Shown one piece after another: positions 8,070 to 13,392 of a DNA stretch of 13,392 nucleotides (the stretch's first letter is position 1; the number at the start of each line of letters is the position of its first letter). Under the pieces are notes generated by a model. It made no database searches and had not been told where the DNA came from. It saw nothing but the letters and a program-made list of their open reading frames with translations. The DNA is taken from assembly GCA_902363135.1 (NCBI GenBank), contig CABIZF010000024.1:1-13392 (forward strand), read 5' to 3'. This DNA is from Lachnospiraceae bacterium. Its GTDB lineage: Bacteria > Bacillota > Clostridia > Lachnospirales > Lachnospiraceae. A program made the position numbers and the translations under genes.

Positions 8070-8097
8070 ACGCTCCGGGTTCACTGGGGCGTTTTTT
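8070..8097 (+). terminator. Rho-independent terminator after the integrase
   Basis: ACGCTCC (8070-8076) pairs with GGGGCGT (8086-8092), with one G-U pair and a 9-nt loop, and is followed by six T residues. It separates the integrase from the right cargo module. Confidence 0.75.
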
Positions 8098-8123
8098 CTA
8101 TGGAAAAATTACGGATGTGACGA

Positions 8124-8129
8124 TATAAT
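8124..8129 (+). promoter_or_regulatory. Putative -10 element of the DUF6994-like/KAP operon
   Basis: A perfect TATAAT lies between the integrase terminator and the ribosome binding site GAGGAG (8145-8150). No good -35 hexamer is visible at the right spacing, so the promoter is weakly supported. Confidence 0.35.
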
Positions 8130-8157
8130 AATATTAGGAATTTTGAGGAGAATGCAA

Positions 8158-9099
8158 ATGTCGAAACAAACGATAAAGAAAAATTATTGCTATATTAATG
8201 ATGCGATGGGATGGACGGACGATGCATATAAGGCGGAATATTATAGAGCTTGTAATTCTGGAAATAAATGCATGACAAGAAGATGTGCCTCTGCAACAGT
8301 AAAGGGATTGTGTTATAGAGATGCTGATGGATGTAGTAATAGGTTGTATCGTGACTTGTTGCGAATATGAAGTAAAGATGAAATATTGAAATTGTATATA
8401 GAAGACAGCACTAAATTTAATTTGGCTAATTATAACGGGGGTAGATTCAGTTGTGATTATATTGGTCCTTCTAGAGCGTGGGCACATTATGTTGGAATTG
8501 AAGATAGAGAAATTGGAGAGTATTTATTATATGCAAGAACTATCGGAGGACATATGATTTGGCCGGTGCATCGTATTCCAACAATTAATACTGCTAGAGC
8601 AGGCGGCGGAAGTTTGTTTGATAGAATAGATTTGACACTTTATGAAATTCAAGGATTCTATTTGGGAGATGTCGATAAATCTAGTTTTTCACAACCGTTA
8701 TGGAATGTATTACATAATGATATAGAAAAATCTTTTTTGTTAAGTTTTAGTAATAATCAGTATGGAGAAGCTGCATTTAAAGCATTTATAGATTTCTGGT
8801 TGTTACAGGATTTTGTTATGGATGCTGAAAAAGAAGATTATAGAATTATATCATTGGCTACAAGCGAGGAAAATGAAAAAATTCCTATATCAGAAAACGA
8901 AGCTGTATTTCCAGGTAATATTTCCAACATATGGTGGAAGGATATTGTTTCCGGTAATATCAGCGAAAAAAACAAAGAAATTCTATATGATGCTTATAGG
9001 AAATATGCGAATAATTTAATTAAACTAATCCTAAGAAGAAGTGAGAGGATTACACATAAATGGGAAGAACAATACAAAGGAGTGAATGGACATGAATAG
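8158..9099 (+). pseudogene. DUF6994-like protein gene interrupted by one in-frame TGA
   Basis: ATG 8158, 7 nt after GAGGAG, opens a frame that stops at TGA 8368-8370 (codon 71) and then stays open in the same frame to 9099; without that stop it would encode 313 residues. The part after the stop carries features I associate with the uncharacterised DUF6994 family: GGRFSCDYIGPSRAW, ARTIGGHMIWPVHRIPTINTAR, FDRIDLTLYEIQGFYLG and AFIDFWLLQDFVMD. The stop falls in DLLRI*SKDE, where related proteins have, as I recall, an LLWSK motif, so TGG to TGA is the simplest explanation. The first 70 residues include six cysteines. No RBS-supported in-frame ATG follows the stop closely. The biochemical role is unknown. 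The 3' end overlaps the KAP gene, implying co-transcription. It may be a decayed gene, a phase-variable or readthrough gene, or a sequencing error. Confidence 0.6.
8368..8370 (+). other. In-frame TGA splitting the DUF6994-like gene
   Basis: The frame is open from 8143 to 8367 and from 8371 to 9096, with this single TGA between. Protein similarity appears to continue across it, with Trp expected at this place. No hairpin of note follows immediately. Confidence 0.7.
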
Positions 9100-10468
9100 T
9101 TTTGAATTGATTCCTACGGAAGAAAATTTGATACATACCTTGAATAAAGATTTATTGAAACGAAACAAAGATTTAGTGCGTTTTTATGATTTAATATTAG
9201 CCCAAGAGGGAGCTTCTTCTATAGCTATTGACGGTAGATGGGGAAGTGGTAAGACTTTTTTTGTGAAACAATCGATGCTGCTAATAAATGCAAAAAATCC
9301 GATGAGTGATATGGATGATGAGAAAAAAGCAAGTATTGTGTATGCACTTCCATTTCCGAAGAAAGCAGAGGATATGCCAGAGAATTATGATGTGGCAGTT
9401 TATTATGACGCATGGGAAAATGATAATGATACAGACCCTGTGTTATCTTTAGTGTATGAAATAATAAAGCAGTTAGGAATAAATTATGCTTTTGATGATA
9501 ATAGCAATGAATTCAAGTTGGCTGGCTCTGTGTTAGAAGCACTTACTGGTAGAAACATAAACGGTATTATTGAAAATTTAAAAAGTGAAAATCCTCTTAC
9601 AAAGATTAATGAAGAAAAAGATTTACACGAGAATATAAAAAAATTCTTTACGGAGTTGTTGGTTGAAAGGGGAAATCGGCTCGTGGTTTTCATAGATGAA
9701 TTGGATAGATGTAAACCAAGTTATGCAGTTCAGTTATTGGAAAGAATAAAACATTATTTGTGTGATGATAGAATTACATTTGTTTTTTCTGTTAATTTAG
9801 GTGAATTGCAACACACAATAAAGCACTATTATGGAAATACATTTGATGCGTGTAGATATTTAGACAGATTTTTTGATATGAGAATATCCTTGCCGCCAGC
9901 AGATAAAACCGCATTTTACAGAGAAATGGGGCTGGATTCAAGTTATGGATTAGAAAAAATATCTAGAAAAGTAATAGACACATATAATATGGAATTGCGA
10001 GAAGCTACTCGTTTTTATCGGCAAGTGAAAACGGCAGCATATGAACCTACGCATGATAGCAGAAAGTGGGATTTTGCATTTTCAGATGGAAAAGGAAAAC
10101 AGCTTTTGTTGATGTATATTACACCTATTCTTGTTGGATTAAAGATTGTGAATATATCATTGTATAATGATTTTGTTAATGGGAAGAATTCGAAGCCACT
10201 TATGGATATATATAAGGAATCCGATTTGGGAGACTGGTTATGTTCTAAACTGTTGAATAGAAATGAAGCATATGAGGAAATAGAAGGAAAAACACTGGTT
10301 ACTGTTGAGCAAAAACTACAGAGCCTTTATGAGGCTATATTTGTAACAGAATATACAAATGGAGTATATCACACAATGATTGGAGATTATGAGTTTGATA
10401 GCAACTCAAAACGTTTTGTGCGAAGTATTGAAAGTATGTTATCTGTATATGCAGATTATGAGTTGTAA
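9092..10468 (+). CDS. KAP-family P-loop NTPase
   Basis: The roughly 458-aa protein has the KAP NTPase layout. Numbered from the ATG at 9086, Walker A is GRWGSGKT (50-57), YYDAWEND lies near 106-113, and Walker B is VVFIDELDRCKP (200-211) with Asp204 and Glu205; SVNLGELQHTI (235-245) and a basic ACRYLDRFFDMRISLPP (255-271) follow. KAP NTPases use ATP to drive assembly or remodelling, often at the membrane, and occur in several bacterial anti-phage modules, for example QatA of the Qat system. I see no clear pair of transmembrane helices inserted in the NTPase domain, so a soluble form is likely. AAGGAG (9077-9082) is 9 nt before ATG 9092 and 3 nt before ATG 9086, favouring 9092. The start overlaps the end of the DUF6994-like gene, so the two are translationally coupled. 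A defence role is inference from context. Confidence 0.85.
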   Translation: MNSFELIPTEENLIHTLNKDLLKRNKDLVRFYDLILAQEGASSIAIDGRWGSGKTFFVKQSMLLINAKNPMSDMDDEKKASIVYALPFPKKAEDMPENYDVAVYYDAWENDNDTDPVLSLVYEIIKQLGINYAFDDNSNEFKLAGSVLEALTGRNINGIIENLKSENPLTKINEEKDLHENIKKFFTELLVERGNRLVVFIDELDRCKPSYAVQLLERIKHYLCDDRITFVFSVNLGELQHTIKHYYGNTFDACRYLDRFFDMRISLPPADKTAFYREMGLDSSYGLEKISRKVIDTYNMELREATRFYRQVKTAAYEPTHDSRKWDFAFSDGKGKQLLLMYITPILVGLKIVNISLYNDFVNGKNSKPLMDIYKESDLGDWLCSKLLNRNEAYEEIEGKTLVTVEQKLQSLYEAIFVTEYTNGVYHTMIGDYEFDSNSKRFVRSIESMLSVYADYEL

Positions 10469-10473
10469 AAACC

Positions 10474-10529
10474 CTTAGTAGTAACCTTTCCCCTTTTACT
10501 ACCAATTTTACTACTAACAGGTAGTAACA
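10474..10529. repeat. Right arm-type integrase site cluster (candidate)
   Basis: Four motif copies begin 6 bp after the KAP stop codon: CTTAGTAGTAACC on the plus strand (10474-10486), GGTAGTAAAA on the minus strand (10495-10504), CTGTTAGTAGTAAAA on the minus strand (10506-10520) and GGTAGTAACA on the plus strand (10520-10529). They mirror the left cluster at a similar distance from the core, which supports them as integrase arm sites. Confidence 0.6.
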
Positions 10530-10580
10530 ATATGCTCCATTCTGCACTAATTCACCACAATCTGTAATTTCAGAGCATAT
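10530..10580. promoter_or_regulatory. Inverted repeat in the right end of the element
   Basis: ATATGCTC (10530-10537) and GAGCATAT (10573-10580) are a perfect 8-bp inverted repeat, 35 bp apart. They lie between the arm sites and the phosphatase gene, inside sequence that now serves as its upstream region. The role is unknown: accessory-factor binding, an operator, or chance. CAGGGCA also occurs twice, at 10609-10615 and 10619-10625. Confidence 0.3.
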
Positions 10581-10645
10581 CACAATAACCCCGGAAACCC
10601 TTGCAAAACAGGGCATTTCAGGGCAAAATAAGGAGAAACAAAACT

Positions 10646-11125
10646 ATGATTAAAGTACTTTTTATCTGCCACGGCAATATCTGCCGTTCACCTATGGCAG
10701 AATATATTTTTAAGGATCTGGTAAAAAGGGAAGGCCTGTCGGATCAGTTTCAAATCGCTTCTGCTGCGACAAGTATGGAGGAGATCGGGAACCCGGTGTA
10801 TCCTCCGGCGAAGCGGAAGCTTGCGGAGTATGGTATCCGTGCAGAGGGCCATCATGCGCGTCGTATGGAACGCAGGGACTATGAGGAATATGATTACCTG
10901 ATTGCAATGGAGCAGTTTAATATCCGGAATATGATGCGGATTCTGGGAAGTGATCCAAAACAGAAGATATATCGGTTGTTGGATTTTACGGATCAGCCGG
11001 GTGATATTGATGATCCGTGGTATACGGATGATTTTGAAACGACATATCAGGAGATTCTGAAAGGCTGTAAGGGGCTGTTGATATTTTTGGAGAAATCAGA
11101 TGATAAAAAGGGAGACAGAAAATAA
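10646..11125 (+). CDS. Low-molecular-weight protein-tyrosine phosphatase
   Basis: The 159-aa protein is a complete member of the low-molecular-weight phosphatase family. It shows the N-terminal P-loop CHGNICRS (Cys8 nucleophile, Arg14) and the C-terminal DDPWY segment with general acid Asp123. Isoleucine at the x of GNxCRS suggests tyrosine phosphatase rather than protein-arginine phosphatase activity; YwlE-type arginine phosphatases have threonine there. It probably removes phosphate from cytoplasmic protein-tyrosine substrates. The start at 10646 is set by AGGAG 10 nt upstream and by the P-loop position. The first ten codons and the ribosome binding site are supplied by the integrated element, while the rest is chromosomal. 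Its stop codon overlaps the next start as TAATG, so it is translationally coupled to the deaminase gene. Confidence 0.92.
   Translation: MIKVLFICHGNICRSPMAEYIFKDLVKREGLSDQFQIASAATSMEEIGNPVYPPAKRKLAEYGIRAEGHHARRMERRDYEEYDYLIAMEQFNIRNMMRILGSDPKQKIYRLLDFTDQPGDIDDPWYTDDFETTYQEILKGCKGLLIFLEKSDDKKGDRK
10664..10676 (+). repeat. Right attachment core (attR)
   Basis: ATCTGCCACGGCA is identical to 1589-1601 and covers codons 7-10 of the phosphatase, including the catalytic-loop Cys8. Sequence to the right is the intact remainder of the gene. Confidence 0.8.
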
Positions 11126-11610
11126 TGAGCAATAAGCGACAGGATTATATTACGTGGGATGAGTATTTTATGAGCGTGGCGATACTGACTGGTATGCGGT
11201 CAAAGGATCCGAATTCGCAGGTTGGCGCGTGTATTGTGAGTGAGGATAACAAAATTCTTTCAATGGGGTATAACGGTTTTCCAAAAGACTGTTCCGATGA
11301 CGAATTCCCGTGGGCACGCCAGGGCGATGAGCTGAATACAAAGTATTTTTACGTGGTACACAGTGAATTGAATGCAATTCTGAATTATCGTGGTGGAAGT
11401 CTGGAGGGGGCTAAGCTGTATGTGACGCTTTTTCCGTGCAATGAGTGCGCCAAGGCAATCATTCAGGCAGGGATCAAGACAGTTGTCTATGATCAGGATA
11501 AATATCGTGATACACCGGCAGTTATTGCATCCAAGCGTATGATGGATGCGGCGGGGGTACGTTATTATCGATATCAGCGTACCGGAAGAAAGATTGAATT
11601 TACGGTGTGA
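11125..11610 (+). CDS. dCMP deaminase / ComEB-type cytidylate deaminase
   Basis: The 161-aa protein belongs to the zinc-dependent deoxycytidylate deaminase family, which converts dCMP to dUMP to feed thymidylate synthesis. The zinc and catalytic signature is complete: His79-x-Glu81 (VVHSELNAIL) and PCNEC with Cys105 and Cys108. NSQVGACIVSEDNKIL and GYNGFPKDCSDDEFPW are typical substrate-side segments. The length matches the family. The start overlaps the phosphatase stop by one base (TAATG), so it is probably expressed from the same transcript; insertion of the element upstream could therefore affect both genes. Firmicutes members are often named ComEB from the competence operon, but no competence gene is present here. 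Confidence 0.92.
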   Translation: MSNKRQDYITWDEYFMSVAILTGMRSKDPNSQVGACIVSEDNKILSMGYNGFPKDCSDDEFPWARQGDELNTKYFYVVHSELNAILNYRGGSLEGAKLYVTLFPCNECAKAIIQAGIKTVVYDQDKYRDTPAVIASKRMMDAAGVRYYRYQRTGRKIEFTV

Positions 11611-11814
11611 TCTGGGCAGGACGTATCATGACCCAATCCGTTTTCTGGCTTGGATTGGTCAAAGGATCGGATGGATCAGTAAACCATTGCTGGGTCGCAA
11701 TGGCTGCATTACTGCCAGCAGTGGAAACAGATCCATTTATGTGGATAAGTTTCGAAATTATGGAGTTCGTTGTGGAAAACATTGTGAAAACCAGCTTTTT
11801 GCCACAAAAAATGG
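11611..11814. other. Intergenic region with three small hairpins and DnaA-box-like motifs
   Basis: I see no gene here. Inverted repeats are CCAATCC/GGATTGG (11633-11658), CCATTGC/GCAATGG (11684-11703) and ACTGC/GCAGT (11711-11722). None has a T-run, so none is a clear intrinsic terminator for the deaminase gene. TGTGGATAA (11740-11748), TGTGGAAAA (11771-11779) and TGTGAAAAC (11783-11791) follow on the same strand. Confidence 0.5.
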
Positions 11815-11843
11815 TTGACACGTCCGGAGGTGTGTATTATACT
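11815..11843 (+). promoter_or_regulatory. Promoter of rplM-rpsI
   Basis: A consensus TTGACA (11815-11820), exactly 17 bp of spacer and TATACT (11838-11843) form a strong vegetative (sigma-A type) promoter. Transcription would begin near 11850 and give a leader of about 140 nt before rplM. Confidence 0.9.
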
Positions 11844-11865
11844 AAATCAGTGCGACTAAGTATGT

Positions 11866-11965
11866 AAATGTTCAAGCCAAAGCCCCGGTAGAACATTTTA
11901 CCATAAGATTTTCCGAAAGGAAAATGTTGGGAGGACGGAAATAAGCCTCTGTTTGCCCGCCGATA
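11866..11965 (+). promoter_or_regulatory. Structured 5' leader of rplM (candidate L13 autoregulatory leader)
   Basis: The leader has a perfect 8-bp stem, AAATGTTC (11866-11873) with GAACATTT (11891-11898). A perfect 7-bp hairpin with a GAAA tetraloop follows (ATTTTCC 11908-11914, GGAAAAT 11919-11925), then GGGAGGACGG and AAGCCTC segments that could pair further. A structured L13 leader is known in Firmicutes upstream of rplM-rpsI, thought to bind L13. I cannot confirm by eye that this is that exact family. No T-run follows, so control of translation fits better than termination. Confidence 0.6.
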
Positions 11966-11991
11966 TTGAATCAGATTAAGGAGGAAGACCA

Positions 11992-12420
11992 ATGAAGAGT
12001 TTTATGGCTAGCCCGGCAACGATTGAAAGAAAATGGTATGTAGTTGATGCTGCAGATATGACCCTGGGCCGTTTAGCATCAGAAGTGGCTAAGGTTTTAA
12101 GAGGAAAGAACAAGCCGACGTTTACACCTCATATTGATACAGGCGATTATGTAATCGTAGTAAATGCAGAGAAAGTAAAAGTAACCGGTAAGAAGCTGGA
12201 TCAGAAGATTTACTATCATCATTCCGATTATGTAGGCGGCATGAAGGAGACTACCCTTCGTGAGATGCTTGCAAAGAAGCCGGAGAAGGTAGTTGAGCTT
12301 GCTGTTAAAGGAATGCTTCCGAAGGGACCGCTCGGAAGAGAGATGTACACGAAGCTGTTCGTATACGCAGGACCGGAGCACAAGCATCAGGCACAGAAGC
12401 CGGAAGCGCTGACATTCTAA
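11992..12420 (+). CDS. rplM: Large-subunit ribosomal protein L13
   Basis: The 142-aa protein is full-length bacterial uL13, an early-assembly protein of the 50S subunit that binds 23S rRNA. Typical segments are [19 protein letters not shown], the [15 protein letters not shown] region, [18 protein letters not shown], the [10 protein letters not shown] loop and [13 protein letters not shown] near the C-terminus. TAAGGAGG (11977-11984) lies 7 nt before ATG 11992. Codon choice is that of a highly expressed gene, unlike the A/T-rich cargo of the island. It is followed after 16 nt by rpsI, the usual bacterial order, and both are driven by the promoter at 11815. Confidence 0.98.
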   Translation: MKSFMASPATIERKWYVVDAADMTLGRLASEVAKVLRGKNKPTFTPHIDTGDYVIVVNAEKVKVTGKKLDQKIYYHHSDYVGGMKETTLREMLAKKPEKVVELAVKGMLPKGPLGREMYTKLFVYAGPEHKHQAQKPEALTF

Positions 12421-12436
12421 TAGGAGGTAAAGAACA

Positions 12437-12829
12437 TTGGCTAAGGAAAGATTTTACGGAACAGGAAGAAGAAAAAAATCGATCGCTAGAGTATATCTTG
12501 TACCGGGTACCGGCAAGGTTACTATCAATAAGAGAGACATCGACGAGTATTTCGGACTTGAGACTCTGAAGCTCATCGTTCGTCAGCCGCTGGCAGCTAC
12601 TCAGACAGCAGATAAGTTTGATGTTCTGGTAAATGTACGCGGTGGTGGTACAACTGGTCAGGCTGGTGCGATTCGTCATGGTATTTCCAGAGCCCTGCTT
12701 CAGGCAGACGCAGAGTTCAGACCGACTCTGAAGGCAGCTGGTTTCCTGACTCGTGACCCGAGAATGAAAGAGCGTAAGAAGCCAGGTCTCAAGGCAGCTC
12801 GTCGCGCTCCGCAGTTCAGCAAGCGATAA
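12437..12829 (+). CDS. rpsI: Small-subunit ribosomal protein S9
   Basis: The 130-aa protein is full-length bacterial uS9 of the 30S head; its C-terminal tail reaches the P-site tRNA. Visible marks are [18 protein letters not shown] at the start, [20 protein letters not shown] in the middle and the conserved basic end [17 protein letters not shown]. The start codon is TTG (12437), chosen because the family begins [13 protein letters not shown] and because TAGGAGG (12421-12427) is 9 nt upstream; no ATG fits. It is co-transcribed with rplM and followed by a strong terminator 31 nt after the stop codon. Confidence 0.98.
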   Translation: MAKERFYGTGRRKKSIARVYLVPGTGKVTINKRDIDEYFGLETLKLIVRQPLAATQTADKFDVLVNVRGGGTTGQAGAIRHGISRALLQADAEFRPTLKAAGFLTRDPRMKERKKPGLKAARRAPQFSKR

Positions 12830-12860
12830 TCGACTGCTCAGACTATATCAAAATGGTTCA

Positions 12861-12898
12861 AAAACCCCGGAGAATCAAGGTTTTCCGGGGTTTTCTTA
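12861..12898 (+). terminator. Rho-independent terminator of rplM-rpsI
   Basis: A perfect 10-bp stem, AAAACCCCGG (12861-12870) with CCGGGGTTTT (12885-12894), is flanked by A and T runs, so it could also act on the opposite strand. Confidence 0.92.
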
Positions 12899-12963
12899 TA
12901 TCTAAACGGGCTGATATAGTTTGACCTCATTTGACCAAACGAGAGCCGTTTTCACCCAATTTT

Positions 12964-13037
12964 TAGTGGTTAAATATAGGACAATCGGCAAAAATGGGGT
13001 CAAAAAACGGCCTTAGTGGTTAAAAAATAGGACAACC
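12964..13037. repeat. Direct repeat TAGTGGTTAAA...ATAGGACAA
   Basis: TAGTGGTTAAATATAGGACA (12964-12983) recurs at 13014-13034 with one extra base as TAGTGGTTAAAAAATAGGAC plus A. The copies are 50 bp apart. The function is unknown. Confidence 0.65.
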
Positions 13038-13158
13038 AGAGAGCAATTTCGGGGGTATTTTTGAGGGTGATTTTGGCACTCTCAGACACCGGATTTTTCG
13101 CTGGAGGGTTTGGCATAATCTGACCAAATCTGAACAATTAAATACGATTCTAATGCAG

Positions 13159-13191
13159 GCACTCAGTAACAAATAACTGGGTGCTTTTTTT
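13159..13191 (+). terminator. Rho-independent terminator-like hairpin
   Basis: GCACTCAGT (13159-13167) pairs with ACTGGGTGC (13176-13184), with one G-U pair and an 8-nt loop, followed by seven T residues. No gene is recognised upstream within the region, so it may end a small RNA or be a relic. Confidence 0.75.
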
Positions 13192-13218
13192 GTTTCAGAG
13201 ATTCCGGCATTAGAAAGG

Positions 13219-13253
13219 GCCGTCACTTTATGATTTTGAAGTGGCGGCTTTTT
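13219..13253 (+). terminator. Second terminator-like hairpin
   Basis: GCCGTCACTT (13219-13228) pairs with AAGTGGCGGC (13239-13248), with one G-U pair, followed by TTTTT. It lies 28 nt after the previous terminator. Confidence 0.75.
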
Positions 13254-13360
13254 CTATTTCCAGAAACAACAGCAACAATTAGAAATGAGGTGACAAACTA
13301 TAAACAGTCAAGAGAATTTTAAAATTTTTTTGAATTGTAAAAATGGGTAACTTTAATAAG

Positions 13361-13388
13361 CCATCTGAATACATCGTATTTCAGATGG
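13361..13388. repeat. Long hairpin at the right edge
   Basis: CCATCTGAATAC (13361-13372) pairs with GTATTTCAGATGG (13376-13388) with one bulged base and a 3-nt loop. The window ends 4 nt later, so whether a T-run follows cannot be seen. Confidence 0.7.
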
Positions 13389-13392
13389 GAGA

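Larger units (their letters stand above)
1589..10676 (+). mobile_element. Integrative element of about 9.1 kb inserted in the phosphatase gene start
   Basis: The element is bounded by the 13-bp direct repeats at 1589-1601 and 10664-10676. Repeated TTAGTAGTAA-like motifs lie inside both ends, and the interior carries a Tn916-type tyrosine integrase. In order it carries a small ORF, an RHH protein, a single-chain restriction-modification enzyme, a primase remnant, the integrase, a DUF6994-like gene and a KAP NTPase. The cargo genes are visibly more A/T-rich than the phosphatase, rplM and rpsI to the right, which fits transfer. Recombination between the cores would leave an uninterrupted phosphatase gene with the same first ten residues. 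I see no relaxase or conjugation gene. Confidence 0.75.
12899..13392. other. Gene-free region with repeats and hairpins
   Basis: No reading frame here has both a start with a ribosome binding site and protein-like content. After ATGAGGTGACAAACTA (13285-13300) a short frame reading NSQENFKIFLNCKNG lacks a standard start codon and ends at 13349; it may be a gene relic. The region holds one direct repeat and three hairpins, listed separately. Confidence 0.6.

Noticed and set aside
8386..9099. Independent gene starting at TTG 8386
   Set aside because: No ribosome binding site precedes it, it is in the same frame as the upstream part, and only one TGA separates them, so a single interrupted gene explains it better.
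11546..11867. Plus- and minus-strand open frames between the deaminase gene and the rplM promoter
   Set aside because: They overlap the deaminase end or the promoter, lack ribosome binding sites and give no protein-like pattern.
13020..13226. Minus-strand frame of 68 codons
   Set aside because: It runs through the direct repeat and a terminator hairpin and has no ribosome binding site or recognisable content.
1..13392. CRISPR array or tRNA attachment site
   Set aside because: No regularly spaced repeats and no tRNA-like cloverleaf seen; the attachment site is in a protein gene.

Overview
The window looks like a low-to-moderate G+C Firmicutes chromosome, most likely a gut Clostridium-group bacterium of the Lachnospiraceae type. 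This rests on strong AGGAGG-type ribosome binding sites, a TTG start on rpsI, a Tn916-type integrase, and the chromosomal block of low-molecular-weight phosphatase, dCMP deaminase, rplM and rpsI. The genus is not determined.

Layout. (1) Positions 1-1548 are insertion-sequence debris: the 5' end of an IS3-family orfA runs off the left edge and lies against an IS1380-family transposase gene that has lost its 3' end. (2) Positions 1589-10676 form an integrative element of about 9.1 kb. Its ends are marked by a 13-bp repeat lying inside the first codons of a phosphatase gene. The left copy is an orphan 5' fragment; the right copy is fused to the complete gene. Both ends also carry clusters of a TTAGTAGTAA-like motif 70-195 bp inside the core, as expected for arm-type integrase sites. 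(3) Positions 10646-12829 are chromosomal housekeeping genes: phosphatase, dCMP deaminase, then L13 and S9 behind their own promoter and a structured leader. (4) Positions 12830-13392 carry no gene, only terminators, hairpins and one direct repeat.

The element has three parts. A left cargo module (small ribbon-helix-helix protein plus a 1273-aa single-chain nuclease-methylase-specificity protein) looks like a type IIB/IIG restriction-modification system. The middle holds a broken primase-like remnant and the tyrosine integrase. A right cargo module pairs a DUF6994-like gene, interrupted by one in-frame TGA, with a KAP-family P-loop NTPase; the two overlap and are probably co-transcribed. No relaxase, replication initiator or recognisable excisionase is seen, so the element looks like a small defence-carrying island that needs help to move. 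The candidate for something undescribed is the DUF6994-like/KAP pair, together with integration into the first codons of the phosphatase gene with the protein sequence preserved.
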